A stretch of DNA of 64,000 bases from positions 51,471,768 through 51,535,767 of the forward strand of contig CM043944.1 of assembly GCA_014529385.2 (NCBI GenBank). The letters are read 5' to 3'. The number at the start of each line of letters is the position of its first letter. Within the stretch, counting starts at the first letter, position 1. Below are positions 21,379 through 32,357 of this stretch, in pieces. Below the pieces are notes generated by a model, which saw only the letters and a program-made list of their open reading frames with translations, had not been told where the DNA came from and did not search any database. Source of the stretch: Adiantum capillus-veneris (lineage: Eukaryota; Streptophyta; Polypodiopsida; Polypodiales; Pteridaceae). The translations under genes were made by a program, and so were the position numbers.

Positions 21379-24300
21379 TCATACCGTTTGAAATGATGTC
21401 GTCACCCTTTGAAACCAGTTGTTCCAAGTTGTTATAGGTGAAGATTTTTGCCAGTAGTTTTCTATTACCTTAGGTGCCTCCTCGAGTTTCAAGGATGGTA
21501 AGGTACTCTCCCATGATCGAACTTGAAGTGGTTCATCAGGTGATTCTTGAACACTGGAAGGTGTGGATTCCTTTGTAGCTTCATGAAGGTCCACTATTGT
21601 AGGTGGAGGCTGTGTAGAAGCTTTTACCTCTATGGACGTATTACATGAGGAGCTAGAAGCTTCATGGAACTCCCCCCTTCCTGAGCTAGGTGGAATAAAT
21701 TGGTTTTGCTTTGGAGCCCAAACTAGCTCTGGACTACGTGTGTAGCATTCTGTGATCTTTCCCTTCCCACGGTCTGCCATTGACTTTAGCGTTACACTGT
21801 TTGACTCATATGGGTTTGTTGTCGATAGGGAAGGACACATTTTACGTTTAGGTACCCAGATTTGCTCATTTCCATCATAGTAGCCTTGGGCTTCTAATAG
21901 TGCTTTTGGAATCCATCGTGATTTGGTCTTGGCTCTCCTACACTGCGCTCTTGGTTTTCCAGGGGAATTTTTTCTTGGAATGGATGGGAGGGTTGAGGTA
22001 GTTGGAAGTAAGGCCTTGGGGACCCATTGATATGTACTCTTAGGTCGTGCAGGTTGAGTACTTGCAATATTACTGCTTGCTGCAACTACAAGTGTTGAAG
22101 TGCTAGGTTCATGGGTAGCCGGCAAAGACGAGTTAACCACCTTGGCTTGTGAATGTTGGCCATCCTTCAACTTTGCTAGAGTTTGCAACGTAGGTGACTT
22201 TGCTTGAATGATAGGGGTAAGAGGTCGTGGTCGTGTCGTGACACTACCAGTATCCCAATCAATAGTGCATTTGGTTGCCAACATCCACGTGCGTCCCAGG
22301 TTTACGTTGCCTTCCATAGCTCCCGCGGGCATGACTAGAAACCTCTGTACTATGCTTCCATTGTCATAGACAATAGGGGTCTGAAGGACTCCAAGAATAG
22401 TAGTTTTCTTTTTATTAATGCCCTTGACTTGCATCGTACTCGGGGATAGGGTCGGTTTCCCTAATTGACACCAAACTCCATAGGATAACAAATTGTGTTT
22501 AGCTCCCGTATCTAATAAGGCATTGTATAGTACTTTCCCATAGGGGCTATTTAGCTCAATTGGGTATCGTAGGGGTGGCTCAGATTCTAATGAGTCGTCA
22601 TCTGTGTCCTCGAAAAATTCTTGCGTGATTCCCAGATTAGCCTCTCGTTGGCGTCTAAGACGTTGTTGTCGTTCTCGAGCCTCAACTCTTGCTTGGACTT
22701 TTTTAAGCTCTGCTTGTTCCTTGGCAGCCTTCTTTTGATGGATGGCTTGCAACTCTTCCTGGCTTAGAGGATCATAATATCTTTTGAATTTACTCCCATT
22801 AAGGAATCCAATGGTTTCAACTCCATCTAGATTCTCCACACGAATGATACCTTTCGGGGTAATTTCACACACTTGATATGGTCCGTTACCAGCGTATTTC
22901 AATTTCTTCATTTCATTACGTACCTCGTACATAAGAACTTTATCACCAACCTTGATGTCTTTATCCTTTAAATGGCTATCAAACCACTTCTTTCTCCTAT
23001 CCTTCTCCACTAGAGCATTTCGCACAGCTAATTGCCTCTCTTCATCTAGCCTTTCCAGGATATATAATCGCTCCACTAAGGGGTTACCATCCCAACCTTC
23101 TTGAGAAGCTACTCGAAGACTAGGAATGACAAAATCCCATCGCATAACTGCTTCTTGTCCATACACCATCTTAAATGGTGTGCAATTAATAACAACTTTA
23201 TACGCAGTACGATAAGCCCATAAAGCTGATGTAAGCTTTAGGTCCCAATCAGTGCGATGAGCCTCGACTGTCTTTGTCAAAATGGAGATGAGAGTTTTGT
23301 TGGTACTCTCAGCTTGGCCATTTTCTTGGGGATAATAGGGTGTAAACTTGTGGTGAGATATCATGAAGTTTGATGTGAGTTCTTTTATTACTTCATTTAT
23401 AAAATGAGTTCCATTGTCACTCACAAGTTCAAAGGGGCATCCAAAACGTGTGATAATGTTCTCAAAGAGGAACTTAGCTGTTGTTTTTGCATCCGCCTTT
23501 CGTGTTGCTTTTGCTTCATCCCGTTTGGTTACATAGTCGGTAGCCACAATGATATATCGTGCTTGCGTGTTACGTGCAGCCGGACTAATCGGTCCTACAA
23601 AGTCTAAGCCCCACTTTTCAAATGGTTGGGTTACCTTGATGGGATGTAGAGGCATCCTATCACTTCTTTGTGGCTTCTTGAAGCGTTGGCATTCATCACA
23701 TCCCTTTGCAAAAAGTGATGCATCCTTAAACAGAGTGGGCCACCAATAGCCTGACTGTAAGATCTTTCGGGCAGTCAACTTTCCTGAAAAGTGACCACCA
23801 GCTACGCCCATGTGTGCCTCTTGTAGAATATATAAATACTCATCCTCGCGGGCACAACGTCTAAGAACATCATCTTTTCCTCTCTTATAGAGAGATCCAG
23901 CTAGTAAGCAATAGGGTTCGCATTCCTTGATTAATTTTTGAGCTATATCTTTTCGCAGCTCTTTGGGTGGAAAACCATTAACTAAGAAGTTAACAATCTT
24001 TTCACTCCATTCAGGCATTGTCTCAACAATGAACAAAGGAGTATCAGGCAATTCATCATCAACCCCCGTAGGAGCTTCGCCATTAGGGATACGAGATAAA
24101 TGATCCGCCATGACATGTTTTCTCCCAGGCCTCACAACAATGGTGAAGTCAAACTCAAGAAGAATTAACAACCATCGTGTAATTCGACATGTGGAACACG
24201 GCTTGTTTACCAAATATAGCAATGCTTGATGATCAACATAAAACACAAACTTGGTAGCAAGAAGGTAATAGCAAAATTTCTTTACTACGTAAATCATAGC

Positions 24301-27300
24301 TAGACCTTCGCGCTCTGTAGTAGTGTAGTTCATCTCGGCATCATTTAATTGGCGACTTGCAAAGCTAATAGGGTAGTCCAATTTATGTTCTCCTGGTTGA
24401 GTTAGAACACACCCAATAGCAAAATTTGATGCATCAATATGCACATGAAAAGGTACATTCCAATCAGGTGTTCGCAGGATTGGAGCAGTTGTTAGGGCCT
24501 TCTTTAATAACTCATAAGATTGATGACATTCTTCCGTCCAGTGAAACTCGATAAAAAGCTTGTACAATGGACGCGCTATCTTGGCAAAGTTTAAAATAAA
24601 CCTTCGATAATAACCAACATGGCCCATAAATCTTTGAACTCCTTTATAGTTAGTAGGTGGTGGCAAATTGGAAATGGCTTTAATCTTACTCTCATCTGTG
24701 GATATCCCGTTCTTGGACACTATATGCCCTAGAATGACTCCATGCTTAACCCAAAATTGGCATTTGAAAGGGTTCAATGAGATGCGATAAAATCTGCACC
24801 TTTCAAATATTTTTCGTAGATATAACAAATGCTTCTCCCAAGAAGAATAAACACAAAGGTCGTCTAGGAAAGCTTCACAAAACTCCCTTAAAAATTCTTT
24901 AAATGCAGTGTTTATTAAGGGTTGGAATGTAGCAGGGGCATTTGTTAAACCAAAATCCATAACACGAAATGCAAACACTCCAAACTCTATGATAAAAGCA
25001 GTTTTAGCTTGGTCCTCTAATGCAATTGTGATTTGATTGTAACCAAAGTACCCATCTAAAAAGCTATAAGCTTCCTTGCCCGCAACTCTTTCAAGCACAT
25101 GTTCTGAATATGGCAAGGGATAATGATCTCTCCTAGTAGCTGCATTAACTTTCTTGAGGTCCAGGCACACTCTTAGTTTACCATTATTTTTTGGCACAAT
25201 GACTATTGGAGAAACCCATTCTGAGTGCTCAATAGGGTATATGAATCCACATTGGATAAGTTTTTCAATGTCCTCTTGTACAATTTTGGCATACTTAGGA
25301 TTCATTGGATAGGGTCGTTGCGGGACGGGTTTAGCAGTGTTGATCATGGGAATTGTATGTTGCACCACAGAAGGTGGAACGCCCTTCATGTCATGATATG
25401 TCCAAGCAAAGATATCCTTGTATTCCTTGAGGAGCTCCTTAAGTACAGCCTCTTCAGTTTCGGTAAGGTCTTGAGCAATAAAGACTGGTTTAGACTCCTC
25501 ACCTGGTTCTGCTAATTCTATCTCTTTAACTACCGCTGGACCATCATAGACTCCACTGCTTCCATTGGTAGGTATTCGTTGGGCTTTGGCATACACAACC
25601 TTTCGCTCCCCCATGGTATAAGATTTAAAATGTTCAGGAGCCATATGGAAGTCCGCAGGCTCTTGTCCTGGCGGAGACCTTTCTTTTAGTTCTGCTTCCT
25701 TTTGTTGTTGTGCTAACTCTCGGTTTTGACGTCTTCTTATAGTTCGACTCAATTTCGGCTTTGTAACCTCCAATTGAGCGAGGTCAATGGGTCGCGGGCT
25801 GCACCATATGACACTCTGAAGATGTTCACCCCAATTGTCTACTAGCTTTCGATGAGCATCACATGCCCCTAGATAGCTAAGCCATTCTGCAATAGATCTT
25901 TCCTTGTTTATCCTAGCTCTCACATTTGCTCGATATCGTCGTCTCTTATATGACCTTTGTTTCTTGTTAAGGTTTTGATTTTGGTAAATGTTTGAACTCG
26001 ACTCGCTCGATAGGTCTTCGCTTGTATCTTCTTCACTCTCATATAAATTACCATAGATGGTCGTAATAGGCCTTGAGTGTTCAGTTTCTATACTTGGCTC
26101 ATTCGATGTTTCCTCAGGTTCTGAATCCATTTCTCCCTGAGATTCCATTTCGGATGTGTATTGGCCTGAAGCCTTTGAGGAATCATCGGTTTCACTCTCA
26201 GGTAGGTGTGCCTCTTTCTTAACATCGGATGTTACATGCGCTACACCTAACATGTTTACTGGTGCAATGTGTGGTATCTCTTCCCCATCTGGTGTTACCC
26301 AGGTTGTTCCTCTAGCTCCCCATGTATCTATAGTTGTCGCTAAGTGTACCCAATCGACATTGTCTGACTCAGCCATTCCAGGTAGGATATCCATATAAGG
26401 AGAGTTCTCCCCAATATCCGTGTCTTCGTTACACGTGTAACAATACTGTAATGGACCTGAGTGAATTGTTGTGTCTGATCGATTATCAATGATGAATTTA
26501 TTTCCTAGAGGATGCGTTCGACCACTTAAAAGATCAACTCGAATGACAGAGTCTTGGAACTGTAAGTAGATGTGGTTTTTGGACCAGTCATGCACCATTT
26601 TTGCTTCCCTCATGAATGGACGCCCTAAGATCATCTCAAATGACATAGGATGCTTGGAAAAATCCATAACAATGAAATTCTTCCTTACCTTGTGTCCCAA
26701 GACCTTGATTCTGAGATCCTTTAGCATTCCAATAGGCGTAACAATAGATCCATTAGCCATTTTTACCACTACGCTTGTGGCTTCAAGGTGAGGTCGCCCC
26801 ATAGACTCCCAACAACTCTTTGTCACCATGCTGACTCCCGCACCACCGTCAAGGACCCCCTTTACAGTTAATCCTTTAGTAGTGATTGGTAGAGTAGCAT
26901 TAGATTCATCACCTTCAAAGTATTGCCCCAACTTGTTAACGGGTACTTCAATTACAGATTCATGTCCCGCTAGGTCAGATGGTGGTGCTAAATGTTCCTC
27001 ATCATTCATTACCGAGTCAGGTTTGTTCATATGTGCAAACTGTAGTAATCCGGCCTGTAATTCTCCATTGAGGAAGGCTCGAAGAGCTGAGACTAGCTCG
27101 GGGTCTTTATATAGTTCGGACATGATGGTGGTTCTAACTTTTGAAGACATGAAATCCATCAATTTGGAAACATTTAATGGCATCTTGTGGGACGTAGGAC
27201 CCTGACAAGAGAATGGTGAAGACGGAATCTCCACTTCCTCAAGGGGGTCGGGCATTCCCTCACCAAACATTCTCTCTAGTAGGAAAGGTGTGTGTCCACT

Positions 27301-30300
27301 TTTAGATGTCCTACCCTCACTCTCTTCCCAAATGATATTGGGTATAGCTAACGGCCTGTAGTTCTTGTGAGGTTGAACTTGTGTGGGAAACACTGTGTCC
27401 GACATCTGGATATGTTTGGGTTCAGGTTCTAATGTTCGTTGAGTTTCTTCCACCAAACCCCTGAATTGTTGGACTCGTTCAATTTCCACTGTTGGGTTTG
27501 GATAGGTTCCAATCTTTCTCTTGCAATCCTCATTTTTTGTCTCTCGTGGCTTATCTTGGGAGTTCGCAACTGGGTGGTTTAACTTTGAATACTCTTTTGG
27601 TGTTCGTCGTAATTCCCCCTCGTGATCCTCCTCACTGGCTTTTTCCTTTGTAGTAACAATTTTGGTCTCCTTGGTCTCTATCGAATCTGAGTCATCCTCA
27701 GGGTCATTCATATACACGGGATCCTCTCCTGTCCCTATGTTCGTCTTTGAACTAGGTTTTGAGCTAGAAGCATTAAGGGATTTCTTTCTTCGTGTTTTCT
27801 TCTTTCTCGCTCGGCCAATGGATGCAGCATCTCTCTCTTCGAGGATGTAATTTTGCTTTTGGAGCATCGACCGTGTGAGTGCATTCACTGGTGCTATGTT
27901 TATAGTTGGTGGTGTCCCATCAACAATCTCTATTATGTTCAATGGTGTGATTTTCGGTGCGTTTGGATTGTTAGGACACTGTGCGATCAAATGATCTATG
28001 CCACAATGATTACAAGTGAGTATTGGCATTGCCGATGCACTCCCTTCACTTGTTTGCATTAGTACAGCATTCTTTTGCATTCTAATGGGGCACTCAGCTA
28101 CTCGATGTGGTCCACCACATTCGTAGCACTGAAGAGGTGGTCTCCTGGCAAAACTATTAATGTTTTGGCCTCTTGCTGCTAGCGCAGTAGCTTGATATAC
28201 CGGTTTGATTTGTCCCCAATGGTCTTCCATATAGTACATGGGACACTCCTCAAGCATGTCAACTCCATAGGTGATACTAGGGTCTATGTCCTCTTCGCAA
28301 TCTACATAAGTACTAGATGACTCGCAACCTATTTGGTTCATAGGTGTAACTCTTGGATAAGGGGGTTGCGGTCCTAGCACTGGAGGTGGCAATGGCGTGG
28401 TTTGGACCACATTTTGGGTTCTACGGACCATGTGCTGTAATGGCAACTGTTGCTCCATGGGTGGGGTAGGCATCAATGCAGGAACTCGAGGTGAGTCTGC
28501 CCAAGCTATAGGCGGTCTATTTTCCATGATGCGTTTAAGCATTAGGCAATCCTTCGCTTGATGACCATACCTACCACACGCGTTACAAGTCCCGTTAAAC
28601 TTTACTCTGAAAGTAGGGCATTCACTCGTAGTATGTGGGCCCAAGCAAATTGAGCACCATTGTTGCTCCCTTCTTGGATACATATGAGTGTTTTGTGGAG
28701 CACGATTACCCCTAAGGCTTTCTTGGATGGCCTTGGTGAGATCTGCCAAAGTCATCTCAGATATCGTTTGCTCTTTCACGATTGGCTTTATCTTCATTGG
28801 CTCATGCCCTGATGCTTGCGAGCTACTAGACTTCGGCTCGGCAGACACTCTTTCTCCTGCAATCATTAAATTATCCTCCAATTGGATTGCATTCATGGTT
28901 TTTGCTTCCCAAGTAGTGATACCTCTAATGACTAGGCCATTATAGATACTTCCTTGTCGTAGTCCCCTAATGAATCTATCGAGCAATTGGTTGTTGTTGA
29001 ATCGCTCGTTTGGATTGCATCGAGAATTGAAATTCTTTAGGTGACTAATGAAGTCTCTCACGGATTCACCTTCTTCTCGTTGGGCTTTCTGGAGCTGAGA
29101 GGCTACACCCCAAAGTACTCCCTCTCGTATGTATTCTTTTAAGAACAGTCTCCTAAGAGTAGAGTAGATCGTTTTCTCTTCTACCCTTAAGGTTCTATAC
29201 CAATCTCCAGCCTTTCCGCTTAGGGTCAAACTCAAAGCCTTACACTTATGTAGCTCATTGTGCTCTTCCAAGGAATCGCACACATGTTCAAAGACTTCCA
29301 TATGCTTTCTAGCATCTCCGTCTCCACTGAATTTCTGTGTGAACTTAGCTACTTGAACTGCCTTGATCCTAGGCTCTCTATCAGGTGCACTACGCATGTT
29401 TTCCGCAATAGAGCGACCGATAGTTTGAGCAAATGCTGCCAAATCTCCTATTTGAGCAGGTATAATGGGTGTATGTGCTCCTGGAACCACATGTGAGATG
29501 GGAGTTGGCCTTGGTCTTGGCATACGTGCGGCTCTTGGGTCCCATATTTCGTATGGTGGTGTACCAGACGGTGGTCCAAAGTTTACAGGCATGGCCCTAG
29601 GCATAGGGGGTGCCTGATATTGCATGTTATTATTAAATGGCATGGCTCCAGTTGTATAAGAGCTTGGATAATTCCATTGTGGATTGTAAGCTCTTGGAAT
29701 AATCGGAGGTGTAGGAGCTACATGAGGCTGAGGTACGACAGGTGCACATGATTGATACATACATGTAGGTATAGCTGGGGGCACTGTGCTACTAGGCATC
29801 GACGCAGTGTTAACAAATGAACTCCATGGTGTACTTCTTGTCATGCTCACCACTAGGATATGCATGGTAGTCGTAGTGTCATTAAGAGAAAGATGAGCTA
29901 GATCTGGGAAGGTAAAGCTGCCACTTGTGGGCTCAGATTGTACTGAGGCTGCTGGCGAAACAACATATGGAGGATCAATGGGGCTCACTGAGGGAGTCTC
30001 CATTTGTGACAGGGTTGGTTGGTTGGCCTTTCCCGTATCCAAGAATCTCATTAGGCCTGTTGAAGGCATGTTGATCCCTGTGTTCTGTCTTTCTAACTCG
30101 ACAATCCTATGGAGGACATCACAGACTTTCTGTTGTTGCTCATCTATGCTAGTAGCACCCGATGTGGATTGTAGAACATCTAACCAACCCACATGATAGG
30201 TGTGTCCTGTGTACCGATCAGTTAAAGCTTCTGCTTGTAGGTCATACTCCCAATTTTCGTTTAGGAATATCCCATCTAGGCCTAGCGTGCTGGAGGTTTC

Positions 30301-30621
30301 CCTTGAAGTGGAAGCATTATTGCTCCCCATCGCTTGCCCCTCCGTGACTGCTACCTTGGGAGCACTCGGTTTCTCAGCTGGCATGATTTTTGTCATAGGA
30401 GGCTTTGCTTTCAGGGCTCGACTTTGTTCTAGCCTTCGTAGGTTCTCAATTTCCCTCTCCCTTGTTGCTTGCATATAGCGTTCGATCTCTTGCACTTCGG
30501 TAAGACTCCGACCATCGGGTAGTAGAACCTCAGAGGGAGATAGTCCTAAAGGATCAGGAGGTGCAGTGGATGGAACATTCACATGCACACTCTCAAGAAG
30601 CATAGGGTCTATTTTAGGCAT
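21379..30621 (-). CDS. Gypsy G1 gag-pol polyprotein with two protease domains
   Basis: The open frame is 3080 codons. The gag region (about residues 400-600, WYRTLR and FISHLKNF) is followed by four CCHC-type zinc knuckles (two near 660-690, one near 835, one near 875). Protease 1 has LDGGAG with D1258 and LGRPFM. RT has FLDGYFGYNQ and FLDD with D1920/D1921, and RNase H follows (HIDASNFAIG). The integrase has a HHCC finger and D2340, D2402 (DNGTHF) and E2438 with 35 residues between the last two, then a GPY/F-like segment near 2580. After it comes a second aspartic-protease-like domain with LLDTGA (D2704) and LGRTWM. The last 250 residues are Pro/Ser-rich with four W-x-P-K motifs. The start is the first ATG after an in-frame TAA at 30649. 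Confidence 0.95.
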   Translation of the reverse strand: MPKIDPMLLESVHVNVPSTAPPDPLGLSPSEVLLPDGRSLTEVQEIERYMQATREREIENLRRLEQSRALKAKPPMTKIMPAEKPSAPKVAVTEGQAMGSNNASTSRETSSTLGLDGIFLNENWEYDLQAEALTDRYTGHTYHVGWLDVLQSTSGATSIDEQQQKVCDVLHRIVELERQNTGINMPSTGLMRFLDTGKANQPTLSQMETPSVSPIDPPYVVSPAASVQSEPTSGSFTFPDLAHLSLNDTTTTMHILVVSMTRSTPWSSFVNTASMPSSTVPPAIPTCMYQSCAPVVPQPHVAPTPPIIPRAYNPQWNYPSSYTTGAMPFNNNMQYQAPPMPRAMPVNFGPPSGTPPYEIWDPRAARMPRPRPTPISHVVPGAHTPIIPAQIGDLAAFAQTIGRSIAENMRSAPDREPRIKAVQVAKFTQKFSGDGDARKHMEVFEHVCDSLEEHNELHKCKALSLTLSGKAGDWYRTLRVEEKTIYSTLRRLFLKEYIREGVLWGVASQLQKAQREEGESVRDFISHLKNFNSRCNPNERFNNNQLLDRFIRGLRQGSIYNGLVIRGITTWEAKTMNAIQLEDNLMIAGERVSAEPKSSSSQASGHEPMKIKPIVKEQTISEMTLADLTKAIQESLRGNRAPQNTHMYPRREQQWCSICLGPHTTSECPTFRVKFNGTCNACGRYGHQAKDCLMLKRIMENRPPIAWADSPRVPALMPTPPMEQQLPLQHMVRRTQNVVQTTPLPPPVLGPQPPYPRVTPMNQIGCESSSTYVDCEEDIDPSITYGVDMLEECPMYYMEDHWGQIKPVYQATALAARGQNINSFARRPPLQCYECGGPHRVAECPIRMQKNAVLMQTSEGSASAMPILTCNHCGIDHLIAQCPNNPNAPKITPLNIIEIVDGTPPTINIAPVNALTRSMLQKQNYILEERDAASIGRARKKKTRRKKSLNASSSKPSSKTNIGTGEDPVYMNDPEDDSDSIETKETKIVTTKEKASEEDHEGELRRTPKEYSKLNHPVANSQDKPRETKNEDCKRKIGTYPNPTVEIERVQQFRGLVEETQRTLEPEPKHIQMSDTVFPTQVQPHKNYRPLAIPNIIWEESEGRTSKSGHTPFLLERMFGEGMPDPLEEVEIPSSPFSCQGPTSHKMPLNVSKLMDFMSSKVRTTIMSELYKDPELVSALRAFLNGELQAGLLQFAHMNKPDSVMNDEEHLAPPSDLAGHESVIEVPVNKLGQYFEGDESNATLPITTKGLTVKGVLDGGAGVSMVTKSCWESMGRPHLEATSVVVKMANGSIVTPIGMLKDLRIKVLGHKVRKNFIVMDFSKHPMSFEMILGRPFMREAKMVHDWSKNHIYLQFQDSVIRVDLLSGRTHPLGNKFIIDNRSDTTIHSGPLQYCYTCNEDTDIGENSPYMDILPGMAESDNVDWVHLATTIDTWGARGTTWVTPDGEEIPHIAPVNMLGVAHVTSDVKKEAHLPESETDDSSKASGQYTSEMESQGEMDSEPEETSNEPSIETEHSRPITTIYGNLYESEEDTSEDLSSESSSNIYQNQNLNKKQRSYKRRRYRANVRARINKERSIAEWLSYLGACDAHRKLVDNWGEHLQSVIWCSPRPIDLAQLEVTKPKLSRTIRRRQNRELAQQQKEAELKERSPPGQEPADFHMAPEHFKSYTMGERKVVYAKAQRIPTNGSSGVYDGPAVVKEIELAEPGEESKPVFIAQDLTETEEAVLKELLKEYKDIFAWTYHDMKGVPPSVVQHTIPMINTAKPVPQRPYPMNPKYAKIVQEDIEKLIQCGFIYPIEHSEWVSPIVIVPKNNGKLRVCLDLKKVNAATRRDHYPLPYSEHVLERVAGKEAYSFLDGYFGYNQITIALEDQAKTAFIIEFGVFAFRVMDFGLTNAPATFQPLINTAFKEFLREFCEAFLDDLCVYSSWEKHLLYLRKIFERCRFYRISLNPFKCQFWVKHGVILGHIVSKNGISTDESKIKAISNLPPPTNYKGVQRFMGHVGYYRRFILNFAKIARPLYKLFIEFHWTEECHQSYELLKKALTTAPILRTPDWNVPFHVHIDASNFAIGCVLTQPGEHKLDYPISFASRQLNDAEMNYTTTEREGLAMIYVVKKFCYYLLATKFVFYVDHQALLYLVNKPCSTCRITRWLLILLEFDFTIVVRPGRKHVMADHLSRIPNGEAPTGVDDELPDTPLFIVETMPEWSEKIVNFLVNGFPPKELRKDIAQKLIKECEPYCLLAGSLYKRGKDDVLRRCAREDEYLYILQEAHMGVAGGHFSGKLTARKILQSGYWWPTLFKDASLFAKGCDECQRFKKPQRSDRMPLHPIKVTQPFEKWGLDFVGPISPAARNTQARYIIVATDYVTKRDEAKATRKADAKTTAKFLFENIITRFGCPFELVSDNGTHFINEVIKELTSNFMISHHKFTPYYPQENGQAESTNKTLISILTKTVEAHRTDWDLKLTSALWAYRTAYKVVINCTPFKMVYGQEAVMRWDFVIPSLRVASQEGWDGNPLVERLYILERLDEERQLAVRNALVEKDRRKKWFDSHLKDKDIKVGDKVLMYEVRNEMKKLKYAGNGPYQVCEITPKGIIRVENLDGVETIGFLNGSKFKRYYDPLSQEELQAIHQKKAAKEQAELKKVQARVEARERQQRLRRQREANLGITQEFFEDTDDDSLESEPPLRYPIELNSPYGKVLYNALLDTGAKHNLLSYGVWCQLGKPTLSPSTMQVKGINKKKTTILGVLQTPIVYDNGSIVQRFLVMPAGAMEGNVNLGRTWMLATKCTIDWDTGSVTTRPRPLTPIIQAKSPTLQTLAKLKDGQHSQAKVVNSSLPATHEPSTSTLVVAASSNIASTQPARPKSTYQWVPKALLPTTSTLPSIPRKNSPGKPRAQCRRAKTKSRWIPKALLEAQGYYDGNEQIWVPKRKMCPSLSTTNPYESNSVTLKSMADRGKGKITECYTRSPELVWAPKQNQFIPPSSGRGEFHEASSSSCNTSIEVKASTQPPPTIVDLHEATKESTPSSVQESPDEPLQVRSWESTLPSLKLEEAPKVIENYWQKSSPITTWNNWFQRVTTSFQTV

Positions 30622-30648
30622 GAATGACGAATTTACTTCCCCACTCCC

Positions 30649-30963
30649 TTAATTTATTTCATTAACCGCATGTTCGGAGCGAGTAGCTCTACTAAGGGTC
30701 TCTTTTAAGCGGCTAAACACGCTGGACCCGGGCCGTGACCCGGGCCGTGGGCCCATGGCATGGATGTCTTGACTTGAACTATCAGGGTTTGGTGTAGGAT
30801 ACCCCTCCATGAATTCGTAGTCAGAGGAAGAATCACTAGACGCGATATGAGGATCTTGGGTCGCGCTACCTTGAGTCCCGGCCGAAGGTCCAGAACCTAG
30901 GGTGGAGGAATAATGGTTGCCCGCGTAAATGGAGGCATTACCAATATGCTCGTACTCTAACAC
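30649..30963 (-). CDS. Small ORF upstream of and in frame with Gypsy G1 gag
   Basis: A 104-residue frame, Ser/Gly/Pro-rich and acidic in the middle, ends at TAA 30649-30651, nine codons before the gag ATG and in the same frame. Either it is a separate leader protein or the N-terminus of gag cut off by a nonsense mutation. A stop-suppression arrangement is also possible. I recognise no domain. Confidence 0.45.
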   Translation of the reverse strand: MLEYEHIGNASIYAGNHYSSTLGSGPSAGTQGSATQDPHIASSDSSSDYEFMEGYPTPNPDSSSQDIHAMGPRPGSRPGSSVFSRLKETLSRATRSEHAVNEIN

Positions 30964-32030
30964 TCATCCAGAGCGTAGGTTCATATGACTTGGATCCCCT
31001 AGAAGTGTCAGTGAGTGCCCGTGAAGGCTGCTCACCTAGTATTTTTGGGTGTTTTGCAACCCAAGTCTTTTCTTCTTCTTTTTTTTTGATTTTTTGGTCC
31101 TTTTTTTTCTGACCCAGCTATAGAATAGAACGTATAATAGCTCAAAACGAGCGTCTCGGTCAGAGGGACGTGCCGTGCTTTACAGCCCTCCGTTTGGTCA
31201 CTTTATGCCCTCGAAATCCCTAAAACCGTCAATTTCTAGTAGGGAACGAGGCCCAAATTAGAAAGTCTAAGGGTGTAAGTGGGAAGAGAAGGGAGGAGAG
31301 TGGAGGACTTGCCCCACATGCTCTCATTCCCTCTTGAGGGGGTAGGGTATATATATAAGAGTGAGTCTAGTATATATCATAAGACTCAGGACTGAGGCAT
31401 GGGCCTGGGCTTGGGCTTGGGGAAATGATCCCGATCCCGATCAAAATTTTAGTGTAGCCCCCCAGTCACTCAAGATTAAATATTTTCGGTTTTTTTTTTA
31501 GTTTTTTATTTTTATTTTTATTTTTTGAGGCGACGACCGCGCGCGGTTTAGGTGACCCTTTCTTGGACACACACCCTGTCAACACCTACCTAACCTCTCT
31601 GTCAACAGCTCACAACTCACTACCTTATCTACTTACTAACAGTGCTGCTAACCACTAACTAATCTGTTAACTGCTTACTGACAGTGAGCTAACTGTCCAC
31701 TTACTTCCTCTCTCAATACCTTACTGTGCAAAGACTGTGTGCAGGCAAACCTTGACAGAAAACTGTGTACGGGCTGTGTGCAAACAGAAATTGCTAACTG
31801 CCTTCCTACTTATTCATTCACTGCAAACAAGCTAACGACTACTAATTGTGCAAAGACTGTGTGCAAACAGAAAACACAACATTATGCAGAAATCACAGAA
31901 CTTGCAGACAATACAGAAATTAACAACTTGCAGAAAAACAACTCATTCCTCTTCCTCTTCCTCTTCTTTCCTACTACAAACAACTCATAGGAGAAGCACA
32001 AAGTGCCTCTTGGGCTTAGTGCAGGGCGAT
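30964..32030 (-). other. Gypsy G1 untranslated leader
   Basis: About 1.1 kb lie between the primer site and the upstream ORF. There are T-rich stretches near 31080 and 31490 (plus strand) and no coding frame of note. Confidence 0.55.
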
Positions 32031-32048
32031 TCCCCGGCAGCGGCGCCA
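32031..32048 (-). promoter_or_regulatory. Gypsy G1 primer binding site, tRNA-Asp type
   Basis: On the minus strand TGGCGCCGCTGCCGGGGA follows the 5' LTR after a few T residues. It matches the usual plant tRNA-Asp primer site TGGCGCCGTTGCCGGGGA with one difference. Confidence 0.85.
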
Positions 32049-32052
32049 AAAA

Positions 32053-32301
32053 TGTGCGCTCCTTGCCGCACTGTCGAAGCAAGGGCCTTGCCTAACACTG
32101 TGTGCGAGCCATAGACGGCTCCAAGCACACAACTAGCTTAACTAGTAAGCTCAAAAGAGGGCAATGGTGTGTCACTCACCGCTCTATGCTCCTGCTGTGG
32201 AGGATTCCTCGCCGCAAAGAAGAAGGAGATGCCGATACGTCGCGCTCAACCGCTTCACCGCCGTCGTGCCGCCGCAATGCTCGATCGCACACACACTCTC
32301 C

Positions 32302-32357
<56 letters not shown>

